Part shown: positions 1 through 8,326 of the stretch, one piece after another
Position numbering within the stretch: the first letter of the stretch is position 1
How the letters are laid out: every line of letters starts with the position of its first letter
NCBI GenBank assembly: GCA_910584085.1
Contig: CAJTZY010000002.1
Location: forward strand, 62,001-126,000
DNA length: 64,000 bases
From: an uncultured Bacilli bacterium
Lineage (GTDB): Bacteria > Bacillota_I > Bacilli_A > RF39 > UBA660
Reading direction: 5' to 3'
Translations under genes and position numbers: made by a program
Notes under the pieces: model-generated
The model's input: only the letters and a program-made list of their open reading frames with translations
The model's database searches: none
Told to the model about the DNA's origin: nothing

Positions 1-366
1 GCACTTGGTGATGTAATCGCTTTAGCAGAAGAAAAAATACCAAAAGATAAATATACATTAATCTCACCAACAGATGAATGGAAGATGACAACTATTACTA
101 ATTATGAAGTAAGAGAACTACAAGTACCAATATTTAAAGATGGAAAACAAGTTTATAATGTTCCTACAGTGCGTGTTAGTCGTGATTATTGCTTTAAAGA
201 ATTTGAAACTTTATATCCAGAAATTAAAAGATCAGAAAATCCACATGGATACTATGTAGATTTAACTAAAAAGTTGTTGAACTTAAAGAAGGAATTAATT
301 TTATCAATTAGAGAACAAATAGATGAAGATTCAAAAAATCCTGAACTAAGTCTAAGGAGAAAATAA
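1..366 (+). CDS. pncB: Nicotinate phosphoribosyltransferase, C-terminal part (partial)
   Basis: The frame is open from the first base, so the 5' end lies outside the window; 121 residues remain. PncB joins nicotinate to PRPP to give nicotinate mononucleotide, the entry step of NAD salvage in the cytosol. The visible part begins ALGDVIALAEEK and continues into a stretch resembling the family's C-terminal domain (TDEWKMTTITNYEVREL, then a charged helical tail). The identification rests on this C-terminal resemblance and on the next genes, which encode a Nudix hydrolase, NAD synthetase and NadD. The stop lies two bases before the next start, so it is co-transcribed. The phosphoribosyl-binding residues cannot be seen in this fragment. 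Confidence 0.72.
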   Translation, partial: ALGDVIALAEEKIPKDKYTLISPTDEWKMTTITNYEVRELQVPIFKDGKQVYNVPTVRVSRDYCFKEFETLYPEIKRSENPHGYYVDLTKKLLNLKKELILSIREQIDEDSKNPELSLRRK

Positions 367-368
367 GC

Positions 369-974
369 ATGATAAGAAAAGAAAAATTAGAAGAATTAAA
401 ATCTATTATAGAAAACTTGAAAACAATTGAGGTTATAAAAAGGGATATAGATCAGGAAGATAAATTTATCCAAAGTGATGCATATTATTTTAAATTAAAT
501 AATGGTATAACAATTCCAAGAGAAAAATTAACAAAAGGTAAAGATAAGAAAGATGGAAGTGCAGCTATTATAATGCCTATTGTTGGAGATGAAGTTTTAA
601 CAGTTATAGAACCTAGAGTTTTTACGGAACTTACGGTCGGAATAGGATTTCCTGCAGGTTATATTGAAAATGGTGAGAAAGCTCGTGTAGGTGCTTTAAG
701 AGAATTAAAAGAAGAAACAGGATATGCACCATCCGATATGATAGAAATGGATTCATTTTACCAAGATGAGGGATGTAGTAGTGCTTTAAACCGTATATAT
801 TTAGCTCTAGACTGTAAAAAAGTAAGTGGCCAAAAGCTTGATAAAGATGAAGTAGTTAAATATATGTTATTTAAATATGATGAATTATTTGAATTAGAAC
901 GCCTTGGATATATAAAAGGTAGTAATTCAAAACTTGCTTTAGAAAAATCTAAAGTATATATGAAAGGAAGATAA
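369..974 (+). CDS. Nudix hydrolase, ADP-ribose pyrophosphatase-like
   Basis: This 201-residue protein has a complete Nudix box at about residues 97-119 (G97, E103, then RELKEETG), which binds the metal ion and cleaves nucleoside diphosphate-X bonds. The position between pncB and nadE, with gaps of only two bases and one base, suggests a role in NAD or ADP-ribose turnover. Many ADP-ribose pyrophosphatases sit in NAD operons, but substrate cannot be read from the sequence. The N-terminal 60 residues are helical and charged, as in other ADPR-type Nudix proteins. It differs from the second Nudix-fold protein of the window (23239-24069), whose box is degenerate. Confidence 0.85.
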   Translation: MIRKEKLEELKSIIENLKTIEVIKRDIDQEDKFIQSDAYYFKLNNGITIPREKLTKGKDKKDGSAAIIMPIVGDEVLTVIEPRVFTELTVGIGFPAGYIENGEKARVGALRELKEETGYAPSDMIEMDSFYQDEGCSSALNRIYLALDCKKVSGQKLDKDEVVKYMLFKYDELFELERLGYIKGSNSKLALEKSKVYMKGR

Positions 975-975
975 T

Positions 976-1737
976 ATGAAAAATTTTAATGCTGAAAAAG
1001 AGGCAAATAATGTTATAGAATTTATTAGAGATTACTATAAAAAAAATAATTTAGGGGGAGCAATTATTGGTATATCTGGTGGTAAAGATTCTGGCGTAGT
1101 TGCAGGTCTTTTCGCTAAAGCTTTAGGGCCAGATAATTTAATAGGTGTAACACTTCCATGCCACTCTAAAACTGAAGATAAGTGTGATGCTAAACTTGTA
1201 AGTGATTATTATGGATTTGAATTAATCAACTTTGATATTACAAATACATTTGATACATTTAAAGATGAATTAAAAAAATTAGGTGAATACGATGATGAAC
1301 AAACAAAAAATAGTGATATAAATTTAAAACCAAGACTTAGAATGGCAACACTTTATTACTTAGCTGCTTTATATTCTAGTTTAAAAGGAAAAACTTATTT
1401 AGTTGCAGGTACAAGTAATAAATGTGAACTATATGTTGGATATTTTACAAAAGGTGGAGATTCAGTACATGATATCTCACCAATAGCTGATTTCACAGTT
1501 GAAGAAGTAATTAAAATAGGAGAATATTTGGGCGTTCCAGAACAAGTTTTATATAAAAAACCAAATGATGGACTTTCTAATCAAACAGATGAAGAAAAGT
1601 TGGGTGTTAAATATAGTGAGATAGCAGATTATATGGAAGATGAAAATTTAGTAGATGAAAATGTAAGAGAAAAAATTAGAAAATTACACAAAAATAATTT
1701 ACACAAATTTAATATTCCAACTTACAGAAGGGATTAA
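976..1737 (+). CDS. nadE: NH3-dependent NAD synthetase
   Basis: The 253-residue product converts nicotinate adenine dinucleotide plus ammonia and ATP to NAD. The ATP-pyrophosphatase P-loop SGGKDSG is at residues 34-40, and GTSNKCELYVGYFTKGGD and YKKPNDGL are characteristic NadE segments. The length fits the short, ammonia-using form because there is no glutaminase domain. The start follows the Nudix stop by one base, and the upstream GGAAGATA gives a modest ribosome site. It is the last step of the NAD pathway encoded here by pncB, nadD and nadE. Confidence 0.95.
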   Translation: MKNFNAEKEANNVIEFIRDYYKKNNLGGAIIGISGGKDSGVVAGLFAKALGPDNLIGVTLPCHSKTEDKCDAKLVSDYYGFELINFDITNTFDTFKDELKKLGEYDDEQTKNSDINLKPRLRMATLYYLAALYSSLKGKTYLVAGTSNKCELYVGYFTKGGDSVHDISPIADFTVEEVIKIGEYLGVPEQVLYKKPNDGLSNQTDEEKLGVKYSEIADYMEDENLVDENVREKIRKLHKNNLHKFNIPTYRRD

Positions 1738-1738
1738 T

Positions 1739-2105
1739 ATGGTTGAAAATATAGAAATTAAATCAAGAGAATTAAAACAATTATTAATAGATTATTATAA
1801 AAATAAAACTAAAAGATGAAAGTGCTAAAATAACTTTTACAACTCGCGAAGAACTTGTAGGATTTTATGAAAGTAAGAGTATAGTCACAAGAATAAAATT
1901 AAAACAAAATATGAGTTTGGGAAGTCAAGTTATTAGTAAAGAAAGAGAAATAAATGAAGAAGAACTAAAAGATGTATTAAATGAATTGTTAATGGAAAAG
2001 GATTATGAAGTTATAAATTTATTTCTTGATAATGAAAAACAATATGTAGGTTACTATGGAGATGTTAGCTATTCTTTTTCTGGAGTAAACTTAGATGTTA
2101 AATAA
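1739..2105 (+). pseudogene. Frameshifted small conserved gene between nadE and nadD
   Basis: An ATG one base after the nadE stop opens a reading frame of 26 codons that ends at TGA 1817-1819. A second frame is open across the same region and continues to 2105, giving LKDESAKITFTTREELVG and onward to a C-terminal part rich in acidic residues. Joining the two frames gives one continuous protein of roughly 120 residues, so a single indel near 1790-1815 probably broke the gene. The region is A-rich, which favours slippage. I do not recognise the family. Restart at the internal ATG 1911 would give a 64-residue C-terminal fragment. Confidence 0.6.
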
Positions 2106-2138
2106 AGACAAAAACAAAAAGTAAGATAGGAGTGTAGT

Positions 2139-2720
2139 ATGAAGATAGGTATATTTGGAGGTTGTTTTAACCCACCACATAAAATGCATAAAAATATTCC
2201 ACTTGAATTAATCAATAATGAATATTTAGATAAGGTCATTTATGTACCAACAGGGGATAGTTATAACAAGAAAGATTTAACTTCTTTTGAAACTAGATAT
2301 AATATGGTACGTTTAATGATTTCAGATAATAAAAATTTATTAGTATCAGATATTGGAAATAAATCTTATGGATATACCTATCAAGTACTAGATTACTTTA
2401 AGGGTATATATAAACAAGATGATATATATTTTATATGTGGAAGTGATAATTTAAAATCATTTGATACATGGAAAAATTATGAATATATATTAGAGAATTA
2501 TAAATTACTTGTTATTAAAAGAAATAATGATAATATAGATCATATTATGAAAAAATATGATAAGTATAAGGAAAATATTATTATAAGTAATATAAAAGAA
2601 AAGTATTTATCATCTACAATTATTCGTAATAATATTAAAAATAATAAAAAAGAAATAGCAAAAAGAGAATTAGATGATAGTGTTTATGAATATATAGAAA
2701 GTAAAAATTTATATATTTAG
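2139..2720 (+). CDS. nadD: Nicotinate-nucleotide adenylyltransferase
   Basis: NadD adenylylates nicotinate mononucleotide to nicotinate adenine dinucleotide, linking pncB to nadE. The 193-residue sequence opens with the nucleotidyltransferase motif GIFGGCFNPPHKMH, equivalent to the GGxFxPxHxxH signature, and has YFICGSDN in the middle. Near the C-terminus SSTIIRNNI matches the ISSTxIR motif. A GATAGGAG Shine-Dalgarno sequence precedes the ATG. Length is normal for the family. The genes on both sides are decayed, whereas this one is intact, which suggests it is still needed. Confidence 0.93.
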   Translation: MKIGIFGGCFNPPHKMHKNIPLELINNEYLDKVIYVPTGDSYNKKDLTSFETRYNMVRLMISDNKNLLVSDIGNKSYGYTYQVLDYFKGIYKQDDIYFICGSDNLKSFDTWKNYEYILENYKLLVIKRNNDNIDHIMKKYDKYKENIIISNIKEKYLSSTIIRNNIKNNKKEIAKRELDDSVYEYIESKNLYI

Positions 2721-2739
2721 AAAATAGGGGGAATAATTT

Positions 2740-3623
2740 ATGAATTATAAAGTATTTGAAGGAAATTAAGGAAATGTATGGAAATATGTCTTTACTAAAG
2801 AAGATATGGTGGCAGAAGCAGTACTATATAAATATGGGAATTTTTATAAGAGAACTGTAATTTGTTGTAGTGTGATGAGTGGATGTCCTGTTGGATGTAA
2901 ATTCTGTGGTACAGGTTCTAAGTTTGTTAGAAATCTTACATGTGAAGAAATAGTTGAACAAATTAATATAGTTTTAAATGATAAAAATTTAATAAATGAT
3001 ATAAATGAAAAATGTGAAAAATTACAATTTATGTTTATGAGTATGGGTGAACCTATGCTAAACTGAGATGAGGTTGAAAAAGCAATAGTTGAATTAAATA
3101 GAAAGTTTAGTAATGCACAATTACTTTTATCTACTATTGGGTGTGATAATGATGAAACTTTTTCTAAAATAATTGATTTATCTAAGCGAATAGATAAAAT
3201 AGGATTACAATTTTCTATTTATAAATCAAATGATGAAGAAAGAAATGAACTTATACCATTTAAAAAGAAAATGAATTTACAAAACTTAGAGCTGCAGGTA
3301 TAATATGGTGGAAAGAAACAGGTAGACATCCATTTTTAAATTATTGTGTTTATGGAACAAATAACTCAGAAGAAAATTTTATGGAACTAACAAATTTATT
3401 CTCACCAGATATATTTAATTTTACATTTAGTGTTGTTTGTTCATCTGATGAAAATATGAAAGAAGCTTCATTTAGAAATTTAGAAGTTATTAGAAATTTT
3501 CAAAATAAATTTTTAGAAAAGGGATATAATGTAAGAATGTTTGATCCATCAGGACAAGATGATATAGGTGGTGGATGCGGACAACTTTGGTATGTTCAAA
3601 ATTGGCTTAAAAAGATGAAGTAG
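2740..3623 (+). pseudogene. RlmN-like radical SAM protein, broken by two stops and a frameshift
   Basis: The product would resemble RlmN/Cfr-type radical SAM methyltransferases: the cluster motif CPVGCKFCGTG is present, then MSMGEPMLN, and the C-terminal GGGCGQLW resembles the RlmN cysteine region. The frame starting at ATG 2740 (after AGGGGGAATAATTT) is stopped by TAA at 2767-2769 and by TGA at 3064-3066. It then shifts near 3280-3295 into the frame ending at 3623. The TGA falls exactly where a tryptophan would be expected (GEPMLN-W-DEVE), consistent with TGG to TGA mutation. The intact rlmN of the window is at 55966-56988, so this is a decayed paralog. It is not the housekeeping copy. Confidence 0.8.
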
Positions 3624-3637
3624 ATTGGTGAAATTAT

Positions 3638-4204
3638 ATGAGAGAAAAAATAGCAAATTTTAAAGAAATTATAGAAAGTTACTATAAGAAAACAAATAAT
3701 AATGATGTAGTATTTGATTTTATGCATATAGTAGTTCATTATACTTATATACATTTAGATAAGCCTATAATAATGTTAAATAAAGATGGAGGCTTTAAGA
3801 TTGAGAATCGAGATGAAAGGGAATATACTACAGATACTATCTTTATTCCATTTATAACAAATCCAAAATATTATGAAGAAAACTTTTCGGATGATTTATA
3901 TCAACAAAAAAGAACGCTATATATACATGATACTATAGATGTTGGAATAAGTTGTAATTTTAATTATGATGGACTAATTAAAAAAATATATGAAGTAATG
4001 CCAAAAGAATGCGAAATAATTAGTGAAAATAAATTAGAAGAAATTGCCAGTGAAAATGGTTATGATAGATTTGAATGGAAAATATATGATAAATCTGTTG
4101 GACTTCCTGGAGTTGCTTATGGTGGGCCAATGTGGGTTTATGAAATATATGGTGTGAAGATAAAAGACTATGAATTAAATGAGGATTCAAAAAGATTTAG
4201 ATAA
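3638..4204 (+). CDS. Hypothetical protein
   Basis: The product is 188 residues, without a signal peptide or membrane segment. I recognise no family. It contains MHIVVHYTYIH near residue 30-40 and a conserved-looking VGLPGVAYGGPMWVYEIYG segment near the C-terminus, which suggests a folded globular domain. It follows the radical SAM pseudogene by 14 bases and may have been co-transcribed with it. The ATG is preceded by TTGGTGAAATT, an acceptable ribosome site. A strong promoter for the next gene starts 14 bases after its stop. Confidence 0.6.
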   Translation: MREKIANFKEIIESYYKKTNNNDVVFDFMHIVVHYTYIHLDKPIIMLNKDGGFKIENRDEREYTTDTIFIPFITNPKYYEENFSDDLYQQKRTLYIHDTIDVGISCNFNYDGLIKKIYEVMPKECEIISENKLEEIASENGYDRFEWKIYDKSVGLPGVAYGGPMWVYEIYGVKIKDYELNEDSKRFR

Positions 4205-4217
4205 AAGAAGCTACTAA

Positions 4218-4246
4218 TTGACATTAATGTTTAAAAGCAATATAAT
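4218..4246 (+). promoter_or_regulatory. Consensus sigma-A promoter
   Basis: TTGACA (4218-4223), a 17-base spacer and TATAAT (4241-4246) match both consensus hexamers exactly. It lies 30 bases upstream of the Cys/Ser-rich protein start at 4277 and would drive that gene and the two radical SAM genes. A perfect consensus is unusual in this window and predicts high expression. Confidence 0.88.
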
Positions 4247-4276
4247 AGACATTACGAATTTATTAAGGAGGTTTTT

Positions 4277-4771
4277 ATGGAAAATTGTGAAATATATAAA
4301 TTTGTAAAAAAAATAATAACGAATGGTGTACAAAAAAATTTATCACATAATAAAATTATAGAAGGAATTGATAAATATATTGATTTACTACAGGAACAGG
4401 GATTAATAGATAGTGAATATTATAAGTTTATAAAAGTATTTGAAAGATATCTTGAATTAATTACTGAAAAGAGAATGAGTGTAGATTATGTGTATAATCT
4501 TGTTAAAAAGGCAGGTTCTACTGAATTTACTTCAAACAAAAATGTTAATATAAGTAATAATACAAGTAACAATACAACTGATAATATAAATACTCGTTCA
4601 CCAATTATGGGGAGCTGTCCTAGAGAAGCTTCTTTACCTAATCCATGTCATAGTTCAAGTTATTCAACTAGTTCATGTCATAGTGACAACTATTCGTCAA
4701 ATGCCTGTTCAAGAGAAATTCAAAAAACTTATGGTGGATGTTCTTCTAGCCGTGGTAGTAGTAGATGTTAA
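4277..4771 (+). CDS. Cys/Ser-rich-tailed protein, candidate modified-peptide precursor
   Basis: The 164-residue protein has two parts. Residues 1-95 look helical and folded (VKKIITNGVQKNLSHNKII and onward). After an Asn/Thr/Ser-rich linker, the last 50 residues contain six cysteines separated by short Ser/Tyr/Asn runs, for example CHSSSYSTSSCHSDNYSSNAC, and the protein ends in Cys. A perfect promoter precedes it and a GGAGG site lies 8 bases before ATG. The next two genes encode radical SAM enzymes. This layout (folded leader, Cys-rich core, radical SAM partners) resembles ranthipeptide or other radical-SAM RiPP loci, but I recognise no precursor family. A surface or metal-binding protein is an alternative. 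Confidence 0.6.
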   Translation: MENCEIYKFVKKIITNGVQKNLSHNKIIEGIDKYIDLLQEQGLIDSEYYKFIKVFERYLELITEKRMSVDYVYNLVKKAGSTEFTSNKNVNISNNTSNNTTDNINTRSPIMGSCPREASLPNPCHSSSYSTSSCHSDNYSSNACSREIQKTYGGCSSSRGSSRC

Positions 4772-4795
4772 AATATTATAAATGAGGTCTTAATA

Positions 4796-6076
4796 TTGGA
4801 TAAAATATTTAATAAGGCAGAAAATAGTTTATATGCAAATACATCTTATCCTCTTGATAAAAGTAATTGGGAAGAATATAGGATAAAAGATGATACTTTA
4901 TTTAAAGATGAATCTGATTTAAGTTTATATATTCATATTCCGTTTTGTAATAAATTGTGTTCGTTTTGCGAGTACATTAAATTTAAAAAGGAAGATAATG
5001 AATATGAGAATAAATATCTTGATATATTAGAAGATGATGTAAATAATTTTTTAAATACTAATGCATTTAGATTATATGGATTTGATATAGGAGGAGGAAC
5101 TCCAACATCACTGAGTTTATATAATTTTAAAAGATTAATGTCTATAGCCACAAAAATAAATAATATAAAAAATAAAGTTGATGATTATGAACCAAGTATA
5201 GAAGCTACATTTGATACTATTGATGAGGAAAAAGTTAAATTAATAAAAAATGCTGGTTTTAAAAGAATTTCATTTGGTATTCAAACAACCAATACTAAAA
5301 TACTTACATGTCAAAATAGAAATGTAGTAACACTTGATAAAATGATTTCAGTGTTTAAAATGTTAAGAGAAAATAATATTGAAAAAATAAATGTAGATTT
5401 TATGTATGGAATAGTTGGGCAAACATTAGATGATATTAAAACATCACTTGAATGTTTAGAAATTTTAAAGCCTGAGCATGTTACTTTATATGAAATGAGA
5501 TATAATTTAATTAAAAATAAAACATTTATTTCTAAGGATGATTTATTTAATCAATATAATCTTATATACATGAGATTAAAGGAATTAGGATATATAGGAA
5601 ATTTTGGTAGTAATACATTTAGTAAAAAAAATGGTGACTTAGGTCTATCCTCATACCTAAGATACCGAATGATAAAAAATATATCATATAAGGGATTCGG
5701 CATATCTGCGCAATCTAAATCAAAAATTGGTATAAGTTATAATATAGGTAAAAATCATGAAAGTATAGAAGATTGTTTCAAGGAAAATACATTTTATGCA
5801 GATGATATATATTTACTTCCAAAAGAAGAATTAGTGGCTAAGTATGTTATGATTAGTTTATATTATGGTCAATTTGATTTAGATATAATGAGTGAAATAT
5901 TAGACTGTGATGCATTTAACTATTATAAAAATGAGTTTTATTATTTAATTAATAATAATTATATAAAAGTGGATAAAAATAAAGTAAATGTTACACAAAA
6001 AGGGTTTAAGTATTATGGCGCTATAGGTTCACTATTTTATTCTAAAAAAGTAAGAAAATGGTTTATGGGGGATTAA
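4796..6076 (+). CDS. HemW-like radical SAM protein
   Basis: The 426-residue product has the radical SAM motif CNKLCSFC in the segment SLYIHIPFCNKLCSFCEY, followed by GGGTPTSL and RISFGIQT, all typical of the coproporphyrinogen III oxidase-like (HemW/HemN) branch. HemW itself carries heme, but this copy sits beside a Cys-rich protein and a second radical SAM enzyme. A peptide- or cofactor-modifying role is therefore plausible, though inferred. The start is TTG at 4796, eight bases after GAGGT; no in-frame ATG gives the conserved N-terminus. The next gene starts two bases after the stop, so they are translationally linked. Confidence 0.82.
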   Translation: MDKIFNKAENSLYANTSYPLDKSNWEEYRIKDDTLFKDESDLSLYIHIPFCNKLCSFCEYIKFKKEDNEYENKYLDILEDDVNNFLNTNAFRLYGFDIGGGTPTSLSLYNFKRLMSIATKINNIKNKVDDYEPSIEATFDTIDEEKVKLIKNAGFKRISFGIQTTNTKILTCQNRNVVTLDKMISVFKMLRENNIEKINVDFMYGIVGQTLDDIKTSLECLEILKPEHVTLYEMRYNLIKNKTFISKDDLFNQYNLIYMRLKELGYIGNFGSNTFSKKNGDLGLSSYLRYRMIKNISYKGFGISAQSKSKIGISYNIGKNHESIEDCFKENTFYADDIYLLPKEELVAKYVMISLYYGQFDLDIMSEILDCDAFNYYKNEFYYLINNNYIKVDKNKVNVTQKGFKYYGAIGSLFYSKKVRKWFMGD

Positions 6077-6077
6077 T

Positions 6078-6980
6078 ATGTATGAAACAATAGAAATATT
6101 TGGTCAAAAGGTAGATATACGAAATAATAATTGTACTAGATGTGGTGAAATTCCTACTAGAACTCCAATGAAATTAAACTTATATATTAAATTAACTGAT
6201 ATGTGTAATGCAAAGTGTGAAATGTGTAGCAATAGAGGAAATGAAAAAACAAGTAAATTAGATTTAGAAAAATTAAAAATGGTAGTAAAATACTTGGATA
6301 ATAGAAATTTAATAAATCGAATCGGAATAACAGGTGGAGAGCCAATGTTAAATATGAGTAAATTAAATGATTTACTTAATATTATATTTGATGTAAAAAA
6401 AGATGCTATGGTTACAATTAATACTAATGGATTTAATATAAAAAATATTTTATATTTAGATAGTATAGATAAAGTAAATGGTATTCATATAAGTAGACAT
6501 CATTACGATGATGAAATAAATAATGATTTCTTTGGAATATCAACAGTAACTAATAGTGATATTGAATATATGATGAATAAATTAGATAATAAAAAATTGT
6601 TAAGATTAAATTGTTTATTAATGAAAAACTATATTAATAATATTAAGGAGGTTTCTAATTATTTGGAAACAGCTGCTAACTTAGGTATTTTTAGGGTAGG
6701 TTTTGTTTCATTAATGAGGGTAAATGATTTTTCAAAAGAAAACTTTATAAATTTTAATGATATATTTAGAGACTTACCATCAAATTACTGTAAGACAGAT
6801 AAATTAAATGATTTAAATATATGTGAGTGTGAAAATGGTGTTTACTTATCTAATAATGGAGATATTGTTGAATACTATGCTAGGATGACAAAGGAATTAA
6901 ACTGTGAGTATGCAAGACAATTTGTCTATACATCAGATAATAAATTAACAGTTGGTTTTAATAAAAAATCATTAATATAA
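6078..6980 (+). CDS. MoaA-like radical SAM protein
   Basis: The 300-residue protein carries CNAKCEMC at about residues 43-50 (KLTDMCNAKCEMCSNRG) and GITGGEPMLN, the cluster and SAM-binding motifs of MoaA/PqqE-like enzymes. A CTRCGE motif near residue 20 and a Cys-containing C-terminus (NICECENG, LNCEYA) could hold an additional cluster, but no clear SPASM domain is visible. It forms an operon with the HemW-like gene. The substrate is unknown; the Cys-rich protein at 4277 is the obvious candidate. Molybdopterin genes are absent from the window, which argues against MoaA proper. Confidence 0.82.
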   Translation: MYETIEIFGQKVDIRNNNCTRCGEIPTRTPMKLNLYIKLTDMCNAKCEMCSNRGNEKTSKLDLEKLKMVVKYLDNRNLINRIGITGGEPMLNMSKLNDLLNIIFDVKKDAMVTINTNGFNIKNILYLDSIDKVNGIHISRHHYDDEINNDFFGISTVTNSDIEYMMNKLDNKKLLRLNCLLMKNYINNIKEVSNYLETAANLGIFRVGFVSLMRVNDFSKENFINFNDIFRDLPSNYCKTDKLNDLNICECENGVYLSNNGDIVEYYARMTKELNCEYARQFVYTSDNKLTVGFNKKSLI

Positions 6981-7029
6981 GGATAGTGTGAAATATGAAA
7001 AGAGTAATAGAAAAATTAAGGGAAATCTA

Positions 7030-7057
7030 TTGCAAAATAATAAATTTGTAGTATAAT
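7030..7057 (+). promoter_or_regulatory. Promoter of the Gly/Cys-tailed protein gene
   Basis: TTGCAA (7030-7035), a 16-base spacer and TATAAT (7052-7057) lie 48 bases before the ATG at 7106. An inverted repeat AATTCAA...TTGAATT follows directly (about 7064-7083) and could be an operator or leader hairpin. An 18-codon frame starting at ATG 6994 overlaps the promoter; I see no reason to call it a gene. Confidence 0.7.
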
Positions 7058-7105
7058 ATTTGAAATTCAATTGATTTGAATTAAGTATATATAAGGAGGC
7101 ATACT

Positions 7106-7753
7106 ATGCAAGATAAATTTTTAGAGAGTATAAAAAGAGGGTTTATAAGTCAAATAGAAGAAATAATTAGTGAATCATCTACAAAAGCTAAAACAGATAA
7201 TTTAAATGCAATAGATACATTAATATTAATTAATACTAGCATTGAAGAATGGATAAAATCAGTAAATGTAAGTTTTAATGTTGATGATGAATTATTAAAT
7301 GAAGTTGCTAAGCTTAAGATTCCATATGTAACTGCTGCAAAGAAAGAGGCAGCTCAAAATATTTCAAAAATTATAACAGAATCATCAGGAAATGTGACTG
7401 AAGAAATTAGTAATTATATTAACGGTTTAAAAGGTAAAGGAATTGATTTAGATAATCAAAAATTAAATATTTCAATGAATAAAACAAATAATGATTCAAA
7501 TAAAAGTTCTAAGTTAGAAAACGATAAAATAACATCAATGCCATTAGTACACACTCATCAAGGATTTGGACTAACGAATTCTGATGATGATTATGATGAT
7601 TATGATGATACATTATTTGGAAGAAGAACATTTGGAAGAAATAGTTATAATGATGAAACGGAATCTAGACAAAAACAAAAGAGAAAAGAACCTGAATATG
7701 AGGATTTCTATTCTTGTGGTGGCGGCGGTGGAGGCTGCGAAGGCGGTAGATAA
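7106..7753 (+). CDS. Protein with Gly/Cys-rich C-terminal tail, candidate precursor
   Basis: The 215-residue protein has a helical N-terminal domain (residues 1-130), an Asn/Ser/Lys linker, an Asp/Tyr repeat (DDDYDDYDD) and the tail DFYSCGGGGGGCEGGR. The tail, with two Cys flanking six Gly, looks like the core or recognition end of a modified peptide, or a flexible metal/redox tail. Layout parallels the protein at 4277: folded leader, disordered linker, Cys-containing end. It has its own promoter, an AAGGAGG site 9 bases before ATG, and a small terminator overlapping its stop, so it may be made in excess over the downstream enzymes. I recognise no family. Confidence 0.6.
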   Translation: MQDKFLESIKRGFISQIEEIISESSTKAKTDNLNAIDTLILINTSIEEWIKSVNVSFNVDDELLNEVAKLKIPYVTAAKKEAAQNISKIITESSGNVTEEISNYINGLKGKGIDLDNQKLNISMNKTNNDSNKSSKLENDKITSMPLVHTHQGFGLTNSDDDYDDYDDTLFGRRTFGRNSYNDETESRQKQKRKEPEYEDFYSCGGGGGGCEGGR

Positions 7754-7762
7754 TCGCCTTTT
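7740..7762 (+). terminator. Short hairpin at the end of the Gly/Cys-tailed gene
   Basis: AAGGCG (7740-7745) pairs with CGCCTT (7755-7760), with the stop codon in the loop and four T at the end. It is weak and may act as an attenuator that lets part of the transcripts continue into folE. Confidence 0.5.
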
Positions 7763-7785
7763 AATTTAAAGGGGGCATATTTATA

Positions 7786-8325
7786 ATGAATGAAAAACTA
7801 ATTGAAAAATCTATTTATGAATTATTAATAGCGTTAGGAGAAAATCCAAATAGAGATGGTTTAAAAGAAACACCTAAAAGGGTTGCTAAAATGTATTCTG
7901 AAATTTTAAATTATCCAGAATTTAACTATACTGCATTTGAGAATAAATATGATGATTTGGTTATTGTAAAGAATATTGAATTTTGTTCAATGTGTGAACA
8001 TCACTTAATGCCATTTTATGGTGTTGCGCATATAGCATACATTCCAAATCATAAAATTATAGGGTTAAGCAAACTTGCAAGAGTTGTTGAGAAACATGCA
8101 AGAAGACTACAAGTTCAAGAGAGAATGACAGAAGATATTTTTAATGACTTAAAGGAAAATCTTAATACTGCAAATATTGCAATTTATATTGAGGCCAAGC
8201 ATATGTGTATGATTGCCAGAGGCGTAAAAAAGGAACTAACTAGTACAGTTACTGTAAAATTAGATGGTGAATTTAAAAGTAACAAAAAAAACGATTTTTA
8301 CTTTCTGATTGGCAAGGGGATTTAA
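7786..8325 (+). CDS. folE: GTP cyclohydrolase I
   Basis: The 179-residue protein converts GTP to 7,8-dihydroneopterin triphosphate. The zinc ligands are visible: C70 and H73 in CSMCEHHLMPFYG and C141 in KHMCMIARG. SKLARVVEKHARRLQVQER is the conserved active-site region. FolE feeds folate, queuosine or other pterin/deazapurine pathways, but no folB, folK, queD or queE gene is present here. Its neighbours are a tandem deaminase and a methyltransferase, so a special GTP-derived product is possible. An AAAGGGGG site precedes ATG. Confidence 0.95.
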   Translation: MNEKLIEKSIYELLIALGENPNRDGLKETPKRVAKMYSEILNYPEFNYTAFENKYDDLVIVKNIEFCSMCEHHLMPFYGVAHIAYIPNHKIIGLSKLARVVEKHARRLQVQERMTEDIFNDLKENLNTANIAIYIEAKHMCMIARGVKKELTSTVTVKLDGEFKSNKKNDFYFLIGKGI

Positions 8326-8326
8326 A

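Noticed and set aside
3064..3066. TGA where tryptophan is expected in the RlmN-like gene, suggesting a UGA=Trp code
   Set aside because: Several intact genes (tpiA, pgk, the ABC-F gene, the J-domain gene) end in TGA at the expected family length, and Trp is encoded by TGG throughout; the gene also has a TAA and a frameshift.
6994..7050. 18-codon frame after the MoaA-like gene
   Set aside because: It overlaps the next promoter and has no conserved feature.
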